The notes beneath the pieces are model-generated. The model did not search any database, had not been told where the DNA came from, and saw only the letters and a program-made list of their open reading frames with translations. A stretch of 64,000 nucleotides of DNA from Streptomyces sp. NBC_01717. GTDB lineage: Bacteria > Actinomycetota > Actinomycetes > Streptomycetales > Streptomycetaceae. The stretch covers positions 1,488,001-1,552,000 of the forward strand of contig NZ_CP109178.1 of NCBI RefSeq assembly GCF_036248255.1, in the 5' to 3' direction. Position numbers and translations under genes: made by a program. Of this stretch, positions 17,773-26,161 are shown piece after piece. Within the stretch, counting starts at the first letter, position 1, and every line of letters starts with the position of its first letter.

Positions 17773-19302
17773 ATGTCCATATCCACCTCGGCCCAGCCGG
17801 GCGCGGAGGCCACCCCCCAGAAGGACGAGGAGCAGCGGCTGCGCGAACTCGGCTACCAGCCGGTGCTGGCCCGCCGCATGGGCGGCTTCGGCAACTTCGC
17901 CATCAGCTTCTCCGTCATCTCGATCCTGTCCGGCTGCATGACCCTGTACGGCTTCGGCATGTCGACCGGCGGACCATCGGTGATGCTGTGGGGCTGGGCG
18001 GGCGTCGGCCTGTTCGTGCTCTGCGTCGGCATGGCGCTCGCCGAGGTCACCAGCGCATACCCGACGTCCGGCGCGCTGTACTACATGGCGGACCGGCTCG
18101 GTGGCCGCAAATGGGGCTGGTACACCGGCTGGCTGAATCTACTCGGCCTGCTCGGCGCCATCGCGGGCATCGACTACGGCGCCGCGCTGTTCACCGGTGC
18201 GCTGATGAACCTGCAGTGGGGCTTCGACCCGACACCCGGCCACACCATGATCATTTTTGTCTGCATCCTGCTGGTGCATGCCGTGCTGAACCTCTTCGGG
18301 GTCCGCCTCGTCAGCGTTCTCAACTCGATCAGCGTGTGGTGGCATCTGGCCGGTGTCGCCGTGATCGTCGCCGTGCTGGCGATCGTCCCCTCGCACCACC
18401 AGTCGCCGTCGTTCGTCTTCACCGAGTTCGTCAATGACACGGGATGGCAGAACCCGCTCTATGTGGCGGCGATCGGTCTGCTCCTCGCGCAGTACACCTT
18501 CTGCGGTTACGACGCCTCCGCCCATCTGTCGGAGGAGACGTCGAACGCCTCGGTGACGGCGGCCCGCGGCATCGTCCGCTCGATCTGGGTCTCCTGGATC
18601 GCCGGGTTCGTGCTGCTCGCCGGTCTGACGTTCGCGATCCAGGACTACGCGGGCACCCAGGACACCGCCACCGGTGTCCCGCCCGCCCAGATCCTGATCG
18701 ACGCGCTCGGCACCTCGGGCGCCACCGCCATGCTGCTGATCGTGATCGCCGCCCAACTGTTCTGCGGCAACGCCGAGGTCGCCGCGGCCAGCCGGATGGT
18801 GTTCGCGTTCAGCCGGGACAACGCGCTGCCCGGTTCGGCGCTGTGGCGCAAGGTGAGCGCCCGCACCCAGACACCCGTGAACGCGGTGTGGCTGTCCGTC
18901 GTCGTGGCCGGCCTGCTCGCGCTTCCGTCCCTGTACTCCGCGACCGCGTACGGTGCGGTGACCGCGATCAATGTCATCGGCATCACGCCCGCCTATGCGA
19001 TCCCGATCTTCCTGAAGCTGCGTGCGGGTGACCGCTTCCAGCGCGGCCCCTGGCACCTGGGCCGCTGGTCGAAGCCGATCGGCTGGATCGCCGTGGTGTG
19101 GGTGGCGATCGTGACCGTACTGTTCCTGCTTCCGCAGTCGTCGCCGGTGACCATCAACTCGATGAACTATGCCTCGATCGCACTGGTGGCGGTACTGGTG
19201 CTGGCCACCGTCTGGTGGTTCGTCGCGCGCCGTTCGTACGGCACGCCGTCCGCGTACGGGAACGCCCGTGAGCAGGCGGAGATCGCGGCGGACATCGTCT
19301 GA
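17773..19302 (+). CDS. APC-superfamily amino acid/choline permease (GABA-permease-like)
   Basis: The start is ATG 17773, eight bases after GGAGG (17760-17764); the ATG at 17758 overlaps that ribosome site and is less likely. The 509-residue protein has about 12 hydrophobic segments. ACT-subfamily signatures include MGGFGNFAISFSVISILSGCMTLYGFGM near residue 35 and GYDASAHLSEETSNAS near 255, with the conserved Glu-Glu of eukaryotic-type GABA/choline permeases. It should import an amino acid, GABA or an amine with protons across the plasma membrane. No catabolic enzyme is linked on the same strand, so the substrate is open. Confidence 0.9.
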   Translation: MSISTSAQPGAEATPQKDEEQRLRELGYQPVLARRMGGFGNFAISFSVISILSGCMTLYGFGMSTGGPSVMLWGWAGVGLFVLCVGMALAEVTSAYPTSGALYYMADRLGGRKWGWYTGWLNLLGLLGAIAGIDYGAALFTGALMNLQWGFDPTPGHTMIIFVCILLVHAVLNLFGVRLVSVLNSISVWWHLAGVAVIVAVLAIVPSHHQSPSFVFTEFVNDTGWQNPLYVAAIGLLLAQYTFCGYDASAHLSEETSNASVTAARGIVRSIWVSWIAGFVLLAGLTFAIQDYAGTQDTATGVPPAQILIDALGTSGATAMLLIVIAAQLFCGNAEVAAASRMVFAFSRDNALPGSALWRKVSARTQTPVNAVWLSVVVAGLLALPSLYSATAYGAVTAINVIGITPAYAIPIFLKLRAGDRFQRGPWHLGRWSKPIGWIAVVWVAIVTVLFLLPQSSPVTINSMNYASIALVAVLVLATVWWFVARRSYGTPSAYGNAREQAEIAADIV

Positions 19303-19337
19303 CGCGACGGCTGTCGCGGTCTCTTCGGGTGCCCTTC

Positions 19338-19371
19338 AGGCCCTCCTGGACCCTCGGATCCGGGAGGGCCT
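19338..19371 (+). terminator. Hairpin between permease and TauE/SafE genes
   Basis: AGGCCCTCC (19338-19346) pairs perfectly with GGAGGGCCT (19363-19371) around a 16-base loop. It lies between two convergent genes and can serve both strands. Confidence 0.65.
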
Positions 19372-19391
19372 TGCCGTGCCGCCGGGTGCGC

Positions 19392-20159
19392 TCAGCCCAC
19401 GAGCAGCTGGAGGCCGCCGAGCACGGTCGCGCCGATCACCAGTCGTTCGAAGAGCTTCTGGTTGATCCGGTCCACGCACTTGCGGCCGATATAGGCGCCG
19501 GGAATGACGAACAGCAGCATCGCGGCGTCCAGCAGCAGTGACTGGGCGTCGATGAGGCCGAGGCCCACGCTGAACGGCACCTTGGAGGTGTTGACGATCA
19601 GGAAGAACCACGCCGACGTGCCAAGGAATCCGAGCTTCCGGAAACCGGCCGAGAGCAGATAGAGCGACATCACGGGGCCGCCCGCGTTGGCGACCATGGT
19701 GGTGAAGCCGCCGAGCACTCCGTACGAACGGGCCTTGAGCCGGCCCGTCCGGGACGGGCGGCCGGACTCCTCCGGAGGCTCCTTGCCCTCGGCGCCCGAG
19801 CGGCGCCGCCAGACGGTGACGCCCGCCATGAAGAGCAGAATCGCGCCGATCGACGTCCTCACCGCGTCGTCGTCGGCCCACATCATGAAGAGCGTGCCGG
19901 CCACCACGCCCACGGCGACGGCGGGGAACAGCCGCAGCAGCGTCGGCCAGTGCGCGTGTCTGCGGTAGGTGAGGACGGCGAGCACATCGCCTGCGATGAG
20001 GATCGGGAGCAGTACCCCGGTGGACTCGCGGGCCGGGAGCACGGCCGCGAAGACCGCGAGACTGATCGTATTGGCACCGCTGACGGCCGTCTTGGAGAAG
20101 CCTACGAGTGCGGATGCCGCGGCCAGCGCCGCCAGTTGCCAGAGTGTGAGGGTGTCCAT
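19392..20159 (-). CDS. TauE/SafE-family sulfite/anion exporter-like membrane protein
   Basis: With the start at ATG 20159 the protein has 255 residues and about eight hydrophobic segments. The family signature GFSKTAVSGANTISLAVFAAVLPARESTG in the first half and GGFTTMVANAGGPVMSLYLLSAGFRKLGFLGTSAWFF in the second half show the internal duplication typical of TauE/SafE. Members move sulfite, sulfonates or other organic anions. No sulfur-metabolism genes are adjacent. A GTG at 20183 is an alternative start, but neither has a good ribosome site. Confidence 0.87.
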   Translation of the reverse strand: MDTLTLWQLAALAAASALVGFSKTAVSGANTISLAVFAAVLPARESTGVLLPILIAGDVLAVLTYRRHAHWPTLLRLFPAVAVGVVAGTLFMMWADDDAVRTSIGAILLFMAGVTVWRRRSGAEGKEPPEESGRPSRTGRLKARSYGVLGGFTTMVANAGGPVMSLYLLSAGFRKLGFLGTSAWFFLIVNTSKVPFSVGLGLIDAQSLLLDAAMLLFVIPGAYIGRKCVDRINQKLFERLVIGATVLGGLQLLVG

Positions 20160-20534
20160 GCCAGGAACAGATGGTAGTCGCACCCATTTTCGGGCCGCGG
20201 TCGAGTCCCTTGTTCAACGCCCGGCTTTGCACCGGCTCATCCGATGTGTGGTCACACGGCTCACTCCATCACCGGCCTTCCCCAGCGGCCTCTGAGGTGT
20301 GCCGGCCGTCCGCCGGGTCGGGAACCACTGCGCCTCCCACGTCACGGGGAGGGCGACTCGCAAAGATGCCCCGGTGTCTGAGGGGCGTATGGGGCGACGA
20401 TCTTCGGCCATGGAGGCCATGAAGCCCTCGGACGCCATGGACGGCGCGGGGGTGATGGTTATGCTGCGACCAAAGCGCGCACGCGAAGCGTTCAAACGAA
20501 CAGTGCGCCAGCGGTACGGCGAGAGGGCAACAGC
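20160..20534. other. Divergent intergenic region upstream of the DeoR/LacI regulator
   Basis: This 375-bp gap between the TauE/SafE gene and the regulator has no supportable gene. A small palindrome GTTC-AAAC-GAAC at 20490-20501 lies 33 bp before the regulator start and could be an autoregulatory site, but the match is short. Confidence 0.35.
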
Positions 20535-21704
20535 ATGCGGGAGCCGGTTGAACTCAGACGTCAGCGAATCCTGTCGGTGGTGCAGTCGCGGGGTGCCGTC
20601 AAGGTCAGCGTGCTCGCCGCCGAGCTGGATGTCTCGGTGGTCACGATCCGGCGGGACGTGGAGGAGCTGACCCGGGTGGGGAGGCTGCGGCGCGGACACG
20701 GGGTGGCCCGTCCGGTGGTCGACGCGCCGGAACCCACCACGGTCCCGGCGGCGCGGACCGAGGAGCCGGCCGGGGACGGCGCCGCGGTGGCCCTCGTCGT
20801 ACCGGAGCGGCATTCGTACCTGTACGAGACGCTGCACGGCGCCCGGACCGTGCTGGAGGAGTCCGGGATGCGGATCGCCCTGCACATCGCGCCGCAGTCG
20901 GCAGGTGCCGAACGGCCGCTGGTGGAACGGGCGCTGGCGGACGGGGCCCGCGGGCTGCTGATCGCCCCCCGGTGGCGCAACGCGGGCTCGGAGGAGCTGG
21001 ACTACGGCTGGCTGGCGGAGGTGGGGGTGCCGACCGTGCTGATGGAGCGGCGGCCCCGGCCGGGCAGTGCGCTGCACGCCCTGGACTCCGTCTGTTCCGA
21101 CCACTGGTACGGGACGCATCTGGCCGTGGACCATCTGGTGTCGCTGGGCCACCGCCGTATCGTCCTGGCCGCCCGCGACGACAGTCCGACGGCGCGCACC
21201 ATCCGGACGGCGTTCGCCGAGATCGCGGCGGCCCGTCCGGAGGTGGAGGACTGGTCGACGGTGCTCAGTTCGCCTGCGGCGGTGCCCGGCCCCGGTCCGC
21301 AGACGCCCGGCGCACCGGCCGAGGCCGCGCCCGCTTTCGATCCCGACGGCGACGCCACGGCGGTCGACCTTGCCGCACTGCTGCGCGAACGGGGCGCCAC
21401 GGCAGCCGTGCTGCACGGCGATGTGGACGCGCTGATGCTGGTGCAGCGACTGGCGGAGGGCGGCGTCCAGGTGCCGCGGGACTGCTCGGTGGTGGCGTAC
21501 GACGATGTGGTCGCCGCGCTGGGCAGTACGCCGCTGACCGCGGTGGCGCCACCGAAGGCGGAGATCGGACGGGCGGCGGCCGAGTTGCTGCTGTACCGGC
21601 TGGCCGGGACCGCCGGCGCAACCGGTCCGGTGCGCAGGACGGAATTGCTGCCCACGCTGAAGATCCGCGGTTCGGCACAGCCGATTCCCATTCCCGAAGA
21701 CTGA
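20535..21704 (+). CDS. DeoR-HTH / LacI-type sugar-binding hybrid transcriptional regulator
   Basis: This 389-residue regulator joins a DeoR N-terminal helix-turn-helix (residues 6-58; recognition helix in LDVSVVTIRRDVEEL) to a periplasmic-binding-protein-like effector domain of LacI type. Signatures of the latter are VALVVPERHSYLYETLHGARTVLEESG, HLAVDHLVSLGHRRIVLAARDD and DCSVVAYDDVVAALGSTPLTAVAPPKAEIGRAAAELLL. Such regulators usually control the adjacent sugar-uptake operon and respond to its sugar. The next gene begins 101 bp downstream after a promoter that carries tandem repeats, so this gene is very likely the local repressor. Confidence 0.9.
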   Translation: MREPVELRRQRILSVVQSRGAVKVSVLAAELDVSVVTIRRDVEELTRVGRLRRGHGVARPVVDAPEPTTVPAARTEEPAGDGAAVALVVPERHSYLYETLHGARTVLEESGMRIALHIAPQSAGAERPLVERALADGARGLLIAPRWRNAGSEELDYGWLAEVGVPTVLMERRPRPGSALHALDSVCSDHWYGTHLAVDHLVSLGHRRIVLAARDDSPTARTIRTAFAEIAAARPEVEDWSTVLSSPAAVPGPGPQTPGAPAEAAPAFDPDGDATAVDLAALLRERGATAAVLHGDVDALMLVQRLAEGGVQVPRDCSVVAYDDVVAALGSTPLTAVAPPKAEIGRAAAELLLYRLAGTAGATGPVRRTELLPTLKIRGSAQPIPIPED

Positions 21705-21740
21705 TCGTTTGACCGCTTTAATTTTCTTCTGAGCGATCTA

Positions 21741-21769
21741 TTGACCCGTACCGATCAGCCGATCAGGAT
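21741..21769 (+). promoter_or_regulatory. Promoter with tandem CCGATCAG repeats before the ABC operon
   Basis: TTGACC (21741-21746) and CAGGAT (21764-21769) are spaced by 17 bp, a plausible sigma-70-type promoter. Two perfect tandem copies of CCGATCAG (21751-21758 and 21759-21766) occupy the spacer. DeoR-type regulators commonly bind short direct repeats, so this is a good operator candidate for the protein encoded just upstream. Confidence 0.55.
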
Positions 21770-21805
21770 TCCCGTGTCTCGAATCAGGAGCCGCGGGAGG
21801 CACCC

Positions 21806-23173
21806 ATGCCTGGTCGACAGAGCCGTCGATCCGTGCTCGCCTCGATCGCCGCCCTGCCGCTGACGGGCGCGCTCAGCGCCTGCAGCAGCAGTGACGGCGC
21901 ATCGAAGTCGGGCAGCACGAGCAAGACCAGCACCATCAGCAGCAAGGGCGCGAAGCGCGCCACGCACATCACCTTCTGGTCTGCCCTGCGCGGCAGCCAG
22001 GAGGTCGTGGACGCGTTCAACCGCACCCACGACCGCATCCAGGTCGACTTCCAGCAGATCCCCACCGGGGGCCAGGGAGGTTACGCCAAGCTCAGCAACG
22101 CCTTTCGGGCGGGCAACGCGCCGGACGTCGCCACCATCGAGTACCCCCAGGTTCCCGGCTTCGCCATCGACGGTGTCGCCCGGGAGCTCACCGATCTGAT
22201 CGGCGACGGACTGCGCGCCAAACTGCTGCCGCAGGCGCTCGGGCTGACCACCTTCGAAAAGCGTGTCTTCAGCGTGCCGTTGGACGTCGAGCCGATGATG
22301 ATGCACTACCGCACCGACCTGTTCCAGCAGTTCGGTCTCGAAGTGCCGCGCACCTGGGACGAGTTCGAGGAAGTGGCCCGGACCGTCCGCCGCCAGGCCC
22401 CGGACCGGCGACTGGCGACCTTCGCCACCGACGGCGCCATGCAGTTCGCGGCGCTCTCCTGGCAGGCTGGCGCCCAGTGGTTCGACACCTCGGACGGTGC
22501 CTGGAACGTGTCGCTCGCCGACGAGCCGACCCGCCGCGTCGCGTCGTACTGGCAACGGCTGATCGACCAGGACCTGGTCTTCATGAACGCCGTGGACAGC
22601 AGGCAGAGCGACGCCCAGATCAGCAACGGCCAGATCCTCGTCCGGCTCAGCGGCGCCTGGGACGCCGGGGCGCAGATGAACGCCCGGCCCGCCCAGAAGG
22701 GCCAGTGGGCCGTGGCCCCGCTCCCCCAGTGGGATCCGGCGAAACCGGCGATCGGCACCCACGGCGGCTCCACGTTCGCGGTCACCAAGGACAGCCGGCA
22801 CCCGGAGGCCGCCCTGGAGTTCATCGAGTGGCAGGTGTCGCACCCGGACGCACTGCGGGCCCGGCTCTCCAGTGGCAGCAGCAGCCAGTATCCGGCCGCC
22901 CCCGGTCTCGTCGCCGTCGGCCGCAAGGCCTTCGACCGCAGCTACTACGCGGGCCAGGACATCTACACGGTGTTCGAGGAGGAGGCACACAAGATCCGCG
23001 ACGGCTGGATCTGGGGACCCCGGATGACCGCCACCGCAAAGGTGATGCAGGACGGCTTCGCCCGGGCGAGCGGCGGCCAGGGCTCGCTGATCGACGCGGT
23101 GCGCGCCGCCCAGCAGGGCACCATGCCGGACCTCAAGGCACTCGGCCTCGCCACCACCGAGCGCAGCAGCTGA
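21806..23173 (+). CDS. ABC sugar transporter, extracellular solute-binding lipoprotein
   Basis: This 455-residue lipoprotein has an N-terminal RRSVLAS and the lipobox LSAC with Cys26 as the lipid-modified residue; a Ser/Lys linker follows. The family-1 binding domain is recognisable from THITFWSALRGSQEVVDAFNRTH, FRAGNAPDVATIEYPQVPGFA, and IGTHGGSTFAVTKDSRHPEAALEFIEWQ. It should capture an oligosaccharide or sugar at the outer membrane face and deliver it to the two permeases that follow. A GGGAGG ribosome site precedes the ATG. As usual in Streptomyces, no ATPase is encoded in the operon; the shared MsiK-type ATPase probably energises it. Confidence 0.94.
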   Translation: MPGRQSRRSVLASIAALPLTGALSACSSSDGASKSGSTSKTSTISSKGAKRATHITFWSALRGSQEVVDAFNRTHDRIQVDFQQIPTGGQGGYAKLSNAFRAGNAPDVATIEYPQVPGFAIDGVARELTDLIGDGLRAKLLPQALGLTTFEKRVFSVPLDVEPMMMHYRTDLFQQFGLEVPRTWDEFEEVARTVRRQAPDRRLATFATDGAMQFAALSWQAGAQWFDTSDGAWNVSLADEPTRRVASYWQRLIDQDLVFMNAVDSRQSDAQISNGQILVRLSGAWDAGAQMNARPAQKGQWAVAPLPQWDPAKPAIGTHGGSTFAVTKDSRHPEAALEFIEWQVSHPDALRARLSSGSSSQYPAAPGLVAVGRKAFDRSYYAGQDIYTVFEEEAHKIRDGWIWGPRMTATAKVMQDGFARASGGQGSLIDAVRAAQQGTMPDLKALGLATTERSS

Positions 23174-23228
23174 CACCGTTCGCCACCCCTTCCCCCCATT
23201 CCCAGCAGCAGAGAGGCAGGTGAGACGC

Positions 23229-24221
23229 ATGACCACCCCCGCTTCCACCCCCACGGTCGCCCCTGTGCGGCCGGCGAACGCCCGGTCGGCCGCCGTGCCC
23301 GCGCGCTCCACCCGCAGGTCGGCCCGGCGCCGTGAACTCGGTGCCTGCGGCGCCCTGATGACACCGTTCTTCGTACTTCTCGTCACGGTCTTCCTGATCC
23401 CCGTCGGAACGGCCGTCTGGCTCAGCTTCTTCAGCGACGACCAGCCTGGGCTCGGCTTCGGTCCGGAGCGCACGGTCTTCGTCGGACTGCGCAGCTATAC
23501 GGCCGTGCTCACCGACCCGACATTCCTCGGCAGCCTGGCCACCGTCTTCCTGTACTGCCTGATCTATATTCCGATGCTGGTGATCGCCTCGCTCGCACTG
23601 GCGCTGCTGCTGGACTCCGGGGTGGTACGGCTGCGCTCCTGGGCCCAGCTCGGCCTGTTCCTGCCGCACGCCGTGCCCGGCATCATCGCCGCCGTCATCT
23701 GGCTGTATCTGTACACACCGGGGCTCAGCCCGGTGATCGACCTGCTCGGCAGCGCCGACATCACCATCGACTTCCTGGGCGTGCACACCGTGGTGCCGTC
23801 CATGGTGAACATCGCCCTGTGGAGCAATCTCGGCTACAACATGGTGGTCTTCTATGCCGCCCTGCAGGCCGTGCCCCACGAGGTCATCGAGGCCTCGGTC
23901 GTCGACGGGGCCGGACCGGTCCGTACCGCGCTCCAGGTCAAGGCGCCGCTGGTGCGCTCGTCCATCGTCATGGTCGCGATGTTCACCCTGATCTTCGCGC
24001 TCCAGCTGTTCACCGAGCCGATGCTGCTCAGCCAGTCCACCCCGATGATCAACTCGCGGTTCTCGCCCAGCATGTACATCTACGACGCGGCGTTCACCCG
24101 TAACAACTACGGGCTGGCCGCTGCCGCCTCGGTCGTCCTGCTGATCTGCACGATCGCCCTCTCCTACGGCGTCACCCGCTGGACCAACCGCGCCAACGCC
24201 CCCGAGGAGGACGCCCGATGA
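23229..24221 (+). CDS. ABC sugar transporter permease (MalF-type)
   Basis: ATG 23229 (GGCAGG upstream) is preferred to the GTG at 23220. The 330-residue protein has a long charged N-terminus followed by six hydrophobic segments. The cytoplasmic EAA loop reads EVIEASVVDGAGPVRTALQVKAPLVRS, which contacts the ATPase. It is the first of two permeases and pairs with the overlapping downstream gene. The nearest relatives belong to the carbohydrate uptake transporter-1 family. The substrate is not predicted by the sequence alone; the DUF2264 and hydroxyacid dehydrogenase genes suggest an uronate-containing or otherwise acidic saccharide (inference). Confidence 0.93.
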   Translation: MTTPASTPTVAPVRPANARSAAVPARSTRRSARRRELGACGALMTPFFVLLVTVFLIPVGTAVWLSFFSDDQPGLGFGPERTVFVGLRSYTAVLTDPTFLGSLATVFLYCLIYIPMLVIASLALALLLDSGVVRLRSWAQLGLFLPHAVPGIIAAVIWLYLYTPGLSPVIDLLGSADITIDFLGVHTVVPSMVNIALWSNLGYNMVVFYAALQAVPHEVIEASVVDGAGPVRTALQVKAPLVRSSIVMVAMFTLIFALQLFTEPMLLSQSTPMINSRFSPSMYIYDAAFTRNNYGLAAAASVVLLICTIALSYGVTRWTNRANAPEEDAR

Positions 24222-25093
24222 GCGCGACGAGCCCCACCCGTACCGCCGCCACACTGCGGCCCCGGCTTCTCGGCCGCTCCGTCGTCCAGGTCGTGGTGGG
24301 CATCTCGGTTCTGTACACGCTGCTGCCGGTGCTGTGGCTGGTGCTCGCCGCGTCGAAGGACCGGGACGCCCTGTTCGGCAGCGACGTGCTGTCGCTGAAC
24401 CACTTCGCCTTCGTACAGAACCTCAAGGACCTGTTCGCGATGGACGGCGGACTGTACGGCCGGTGGTACGGGAACAGCCTGCTGTACGCGGTCCTCGGCG
24501 CCGCGCTGGGCGCCCTCGTGAGCATCGCCTGCGGCTACGCCTTCGACAAGTACCGCTTCCCGCACAAGGAGAAGCTGTTCGGCCTGGTCCTCGCCGCCGT
24601 CATGGTGCCGCAGACGGTGCTGGCCCTGCCGCTGTATCTGATGGCGTCCGGCACCGGGCTGGTCAACACCTTCTGGTCGGTCTTCATCCCGGTGCTCTTC
24701 AATCCGTTCGGTGTGTATCTCGGCCGGATATTCAGTCAGGGGTACGTGCCGAACGAAGTGCTCGAAGCGGCGCGTGTGGACGGCGCCGGCGAGCTGACCA
24801 CCTACTTCCGGGTCGCGCTGCGGATGCTGGGACCCGGCCTGGTCACCGTCTTCCTCTTCCAGCTCACCGCCATCTGGAACAACTTCTTCCTGCCGATGGT
24901 GATGCTCTCCGACCAGGACCTGTATCCGGTCAGTCTGGGGCTCTACACCTGGAACAGTTCCGCCACCGTGTCCCCCGAGTACTACCCCGTCGTGATCATG
25001 GGCTCGCTGCTCGCCGTCCTCCCGCTGATCCTCGCCTTCGCACTGCTCCAGCGGTTCTGGAAGTCGGGGCTCACCGCGGGCGCCGTCAAGTAG
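24218..25093 (+). CDS. ABC sugar transporter permease (MalG-type)
   Basis: The ATG overlaps the stop of the first permease (ATGA), so translation is coupled. The 291-residue protein has six membrane segments. Its EAA loop is EVLEAARVDGAGELTTYFRVALRMLGPG, typical of carbohydrate uptake transporter-1 permeases. The central sequence AFDKYRFPHKEKLFGLVLAAVMVPQTVLALPLYLM is characteristic of MalG-like subunits. It forms the translocation pore together with the upstream permease. It is followed after 36 bp by the dehydrogenase gene of the same operon. Confidence 0.93.
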   Translation: MSATSPTRTAATLRPRLLGRSVVQVVVGISVLYTLLPVLWLVLAASKDRDALFGSDVLSLNHFAFVQNLKDLFAMDGGLYGRWYGNSLLYAVLGAALGALVSIACGYAFDKYRFPHKEKLFGLVLAAVMVPQTVLALPLYLMASGTGLVNTFWSVFIPVLFNPFGVYLGRIFSQGYVPNEVLEAARVDGAGELTTYFRVALRMLGPGLVTVFLFQLTAIWNNFFLPMVMLSDQDLYPVSLGLYTWNSSATVSPEYYPVVIMGSLLAVLPLILAFALLQRFWKSGLTAGAVK

Positions 25094-25129
25094 CCGGGCC
25101 ACCCGGACCACTTCCGTACCAGGAGCAAG

Positions 25130-26161
25130 ATGTCCAGCACCACCCGCACCGCAGCCCGTCGGCCGCGCGCCGTCGTCGCCATGAAGCCGGATGCCGCGGC
25201 CGCCGTCCTCGCCCCCCGATCTCTGGCCGCACTCGCCGAGGTGTGCGCCCTCGCACCACTGCCCGTCCTCGACGACTTCACCACCGACCGTGCCCGCGCC
25301 GCGCTCGCGGACGTCGAACTCCTGGTCACCGGCTGGGGCTGCCCGCCGCTCGACGAGGTCGTGCTGGCGGCGGCTCCCCGGCTGCGCGCCGTCGTGCACA
25401 CGGCGGGCTCCGTCCGCGGGCACGTCACCGAGGCCTGCTGGGACCGGGGCATCGAAGTGTCCTCGGCCGCCGCCGCCAACGCGCTGCCGGTCGCGGAGTA
25501 CACCGTCGCGATGATCCTGCTCTCCGGCAAGCGGGCTCTGGAGCGGGCCCGCGACTACCGGGCCGAGCGGCGCCGTGACGACTGGCTGCGGACCTCGCCC
25601 GAGGTCGGCAACTACGGCCGCACCGTGGGCATCCTGTCCGCCTCGTTGATCGGCCGGCGCGTCATCGAGCTGCTGCGCCCGTACGACCTGCGGGTGCTGC
25701 TGCACGATCCCTACGTCTCCACGGCGGACGCCGCCGAGCTGGGTGTCCGGCCGGTCGAACTCACTGAGCTGTTCGCGCAGAGCGATGTGGTGAGCGTCCA
25801 CACCCCGCTGCTGCCCGCCACCCGCGGGCTCGTCAGTCGTGAACTCCTCACCTCGATGCGCCCGGACGGTGTGCTCATCAACACCTCGCGGGGCGCCGTC
25901 GTCGACCAGGACGCGCTCACCGACGTACTCCGGCAGGACCGGATCCGCGCAATCCTCGACGTCACCGACCCCGACACGCTGCCGTCCGCGCACCCCCTGT
26001 GGGAGTGCGACAACGCCCTTATCACTCCGCATCTCGCGGGCTCGCAGGGCAACGAGTGGCAGCGACTGGTCGACCTGGCGGTCCGCGAGATCGGCCGCTG
26101 GGCCGCGGGCGACGGTTTCGCCCACCCCGTACGACGCGAAAGGCTGGCATTCCTCGCATGA
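25130..26161 (+). CDS. D-isomer-specific 2-hydroxyacid dehydrogenase family protein
   Basis: The 343-residue protein has the family's two-domain form. The Rossmann motif VGILSASLIGRRVIELL replaces two glycines of the usual GxGxxG with serines. The catalytic Arg region INTSRGAVVDQDAL and the His in ITPHLAGS are present, while the usual catalytic Glu of DxxEPEPL appears as Asp in DVTDPDTLP. These enzymes reduce 2-keto acids with NAD(P)H or oxidise 2-hydroxyacids. Its place between permease and DUF2264 genes implies that it handles a product of the imported compound. An AGGAGC precedes the ATG. Confidence 0.88.
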   Translation: MSSTTRTAARRPRAVVAMKPDAAAAVLAPRSLAALAEVCALAPLPVLDDFTTDRARAALADVELLVTGWGCPPLDEVVLAAAPRLRAVVHTAGSVRGHVTEACWDRGIEVSSAAAANALPVAEYTVAMILLSGKRALERARDYRAERRRDDWLRTSPEVGNYGRTVGILSASLIGRRVIELLRPYDLRVLLHDPYVSTADAAELGVRPVELTELFAQSDVVSVHTPLLPATRGLVSRELLTSMRPDGVLINTSRGAVVDQDALTDVLRQDRIRAILDVTDPDTLPSAHPLWECDNALITPHLAGSQGNEWQRLVDLAVREIGRWAAGDGFAHPVRRERLAFLA

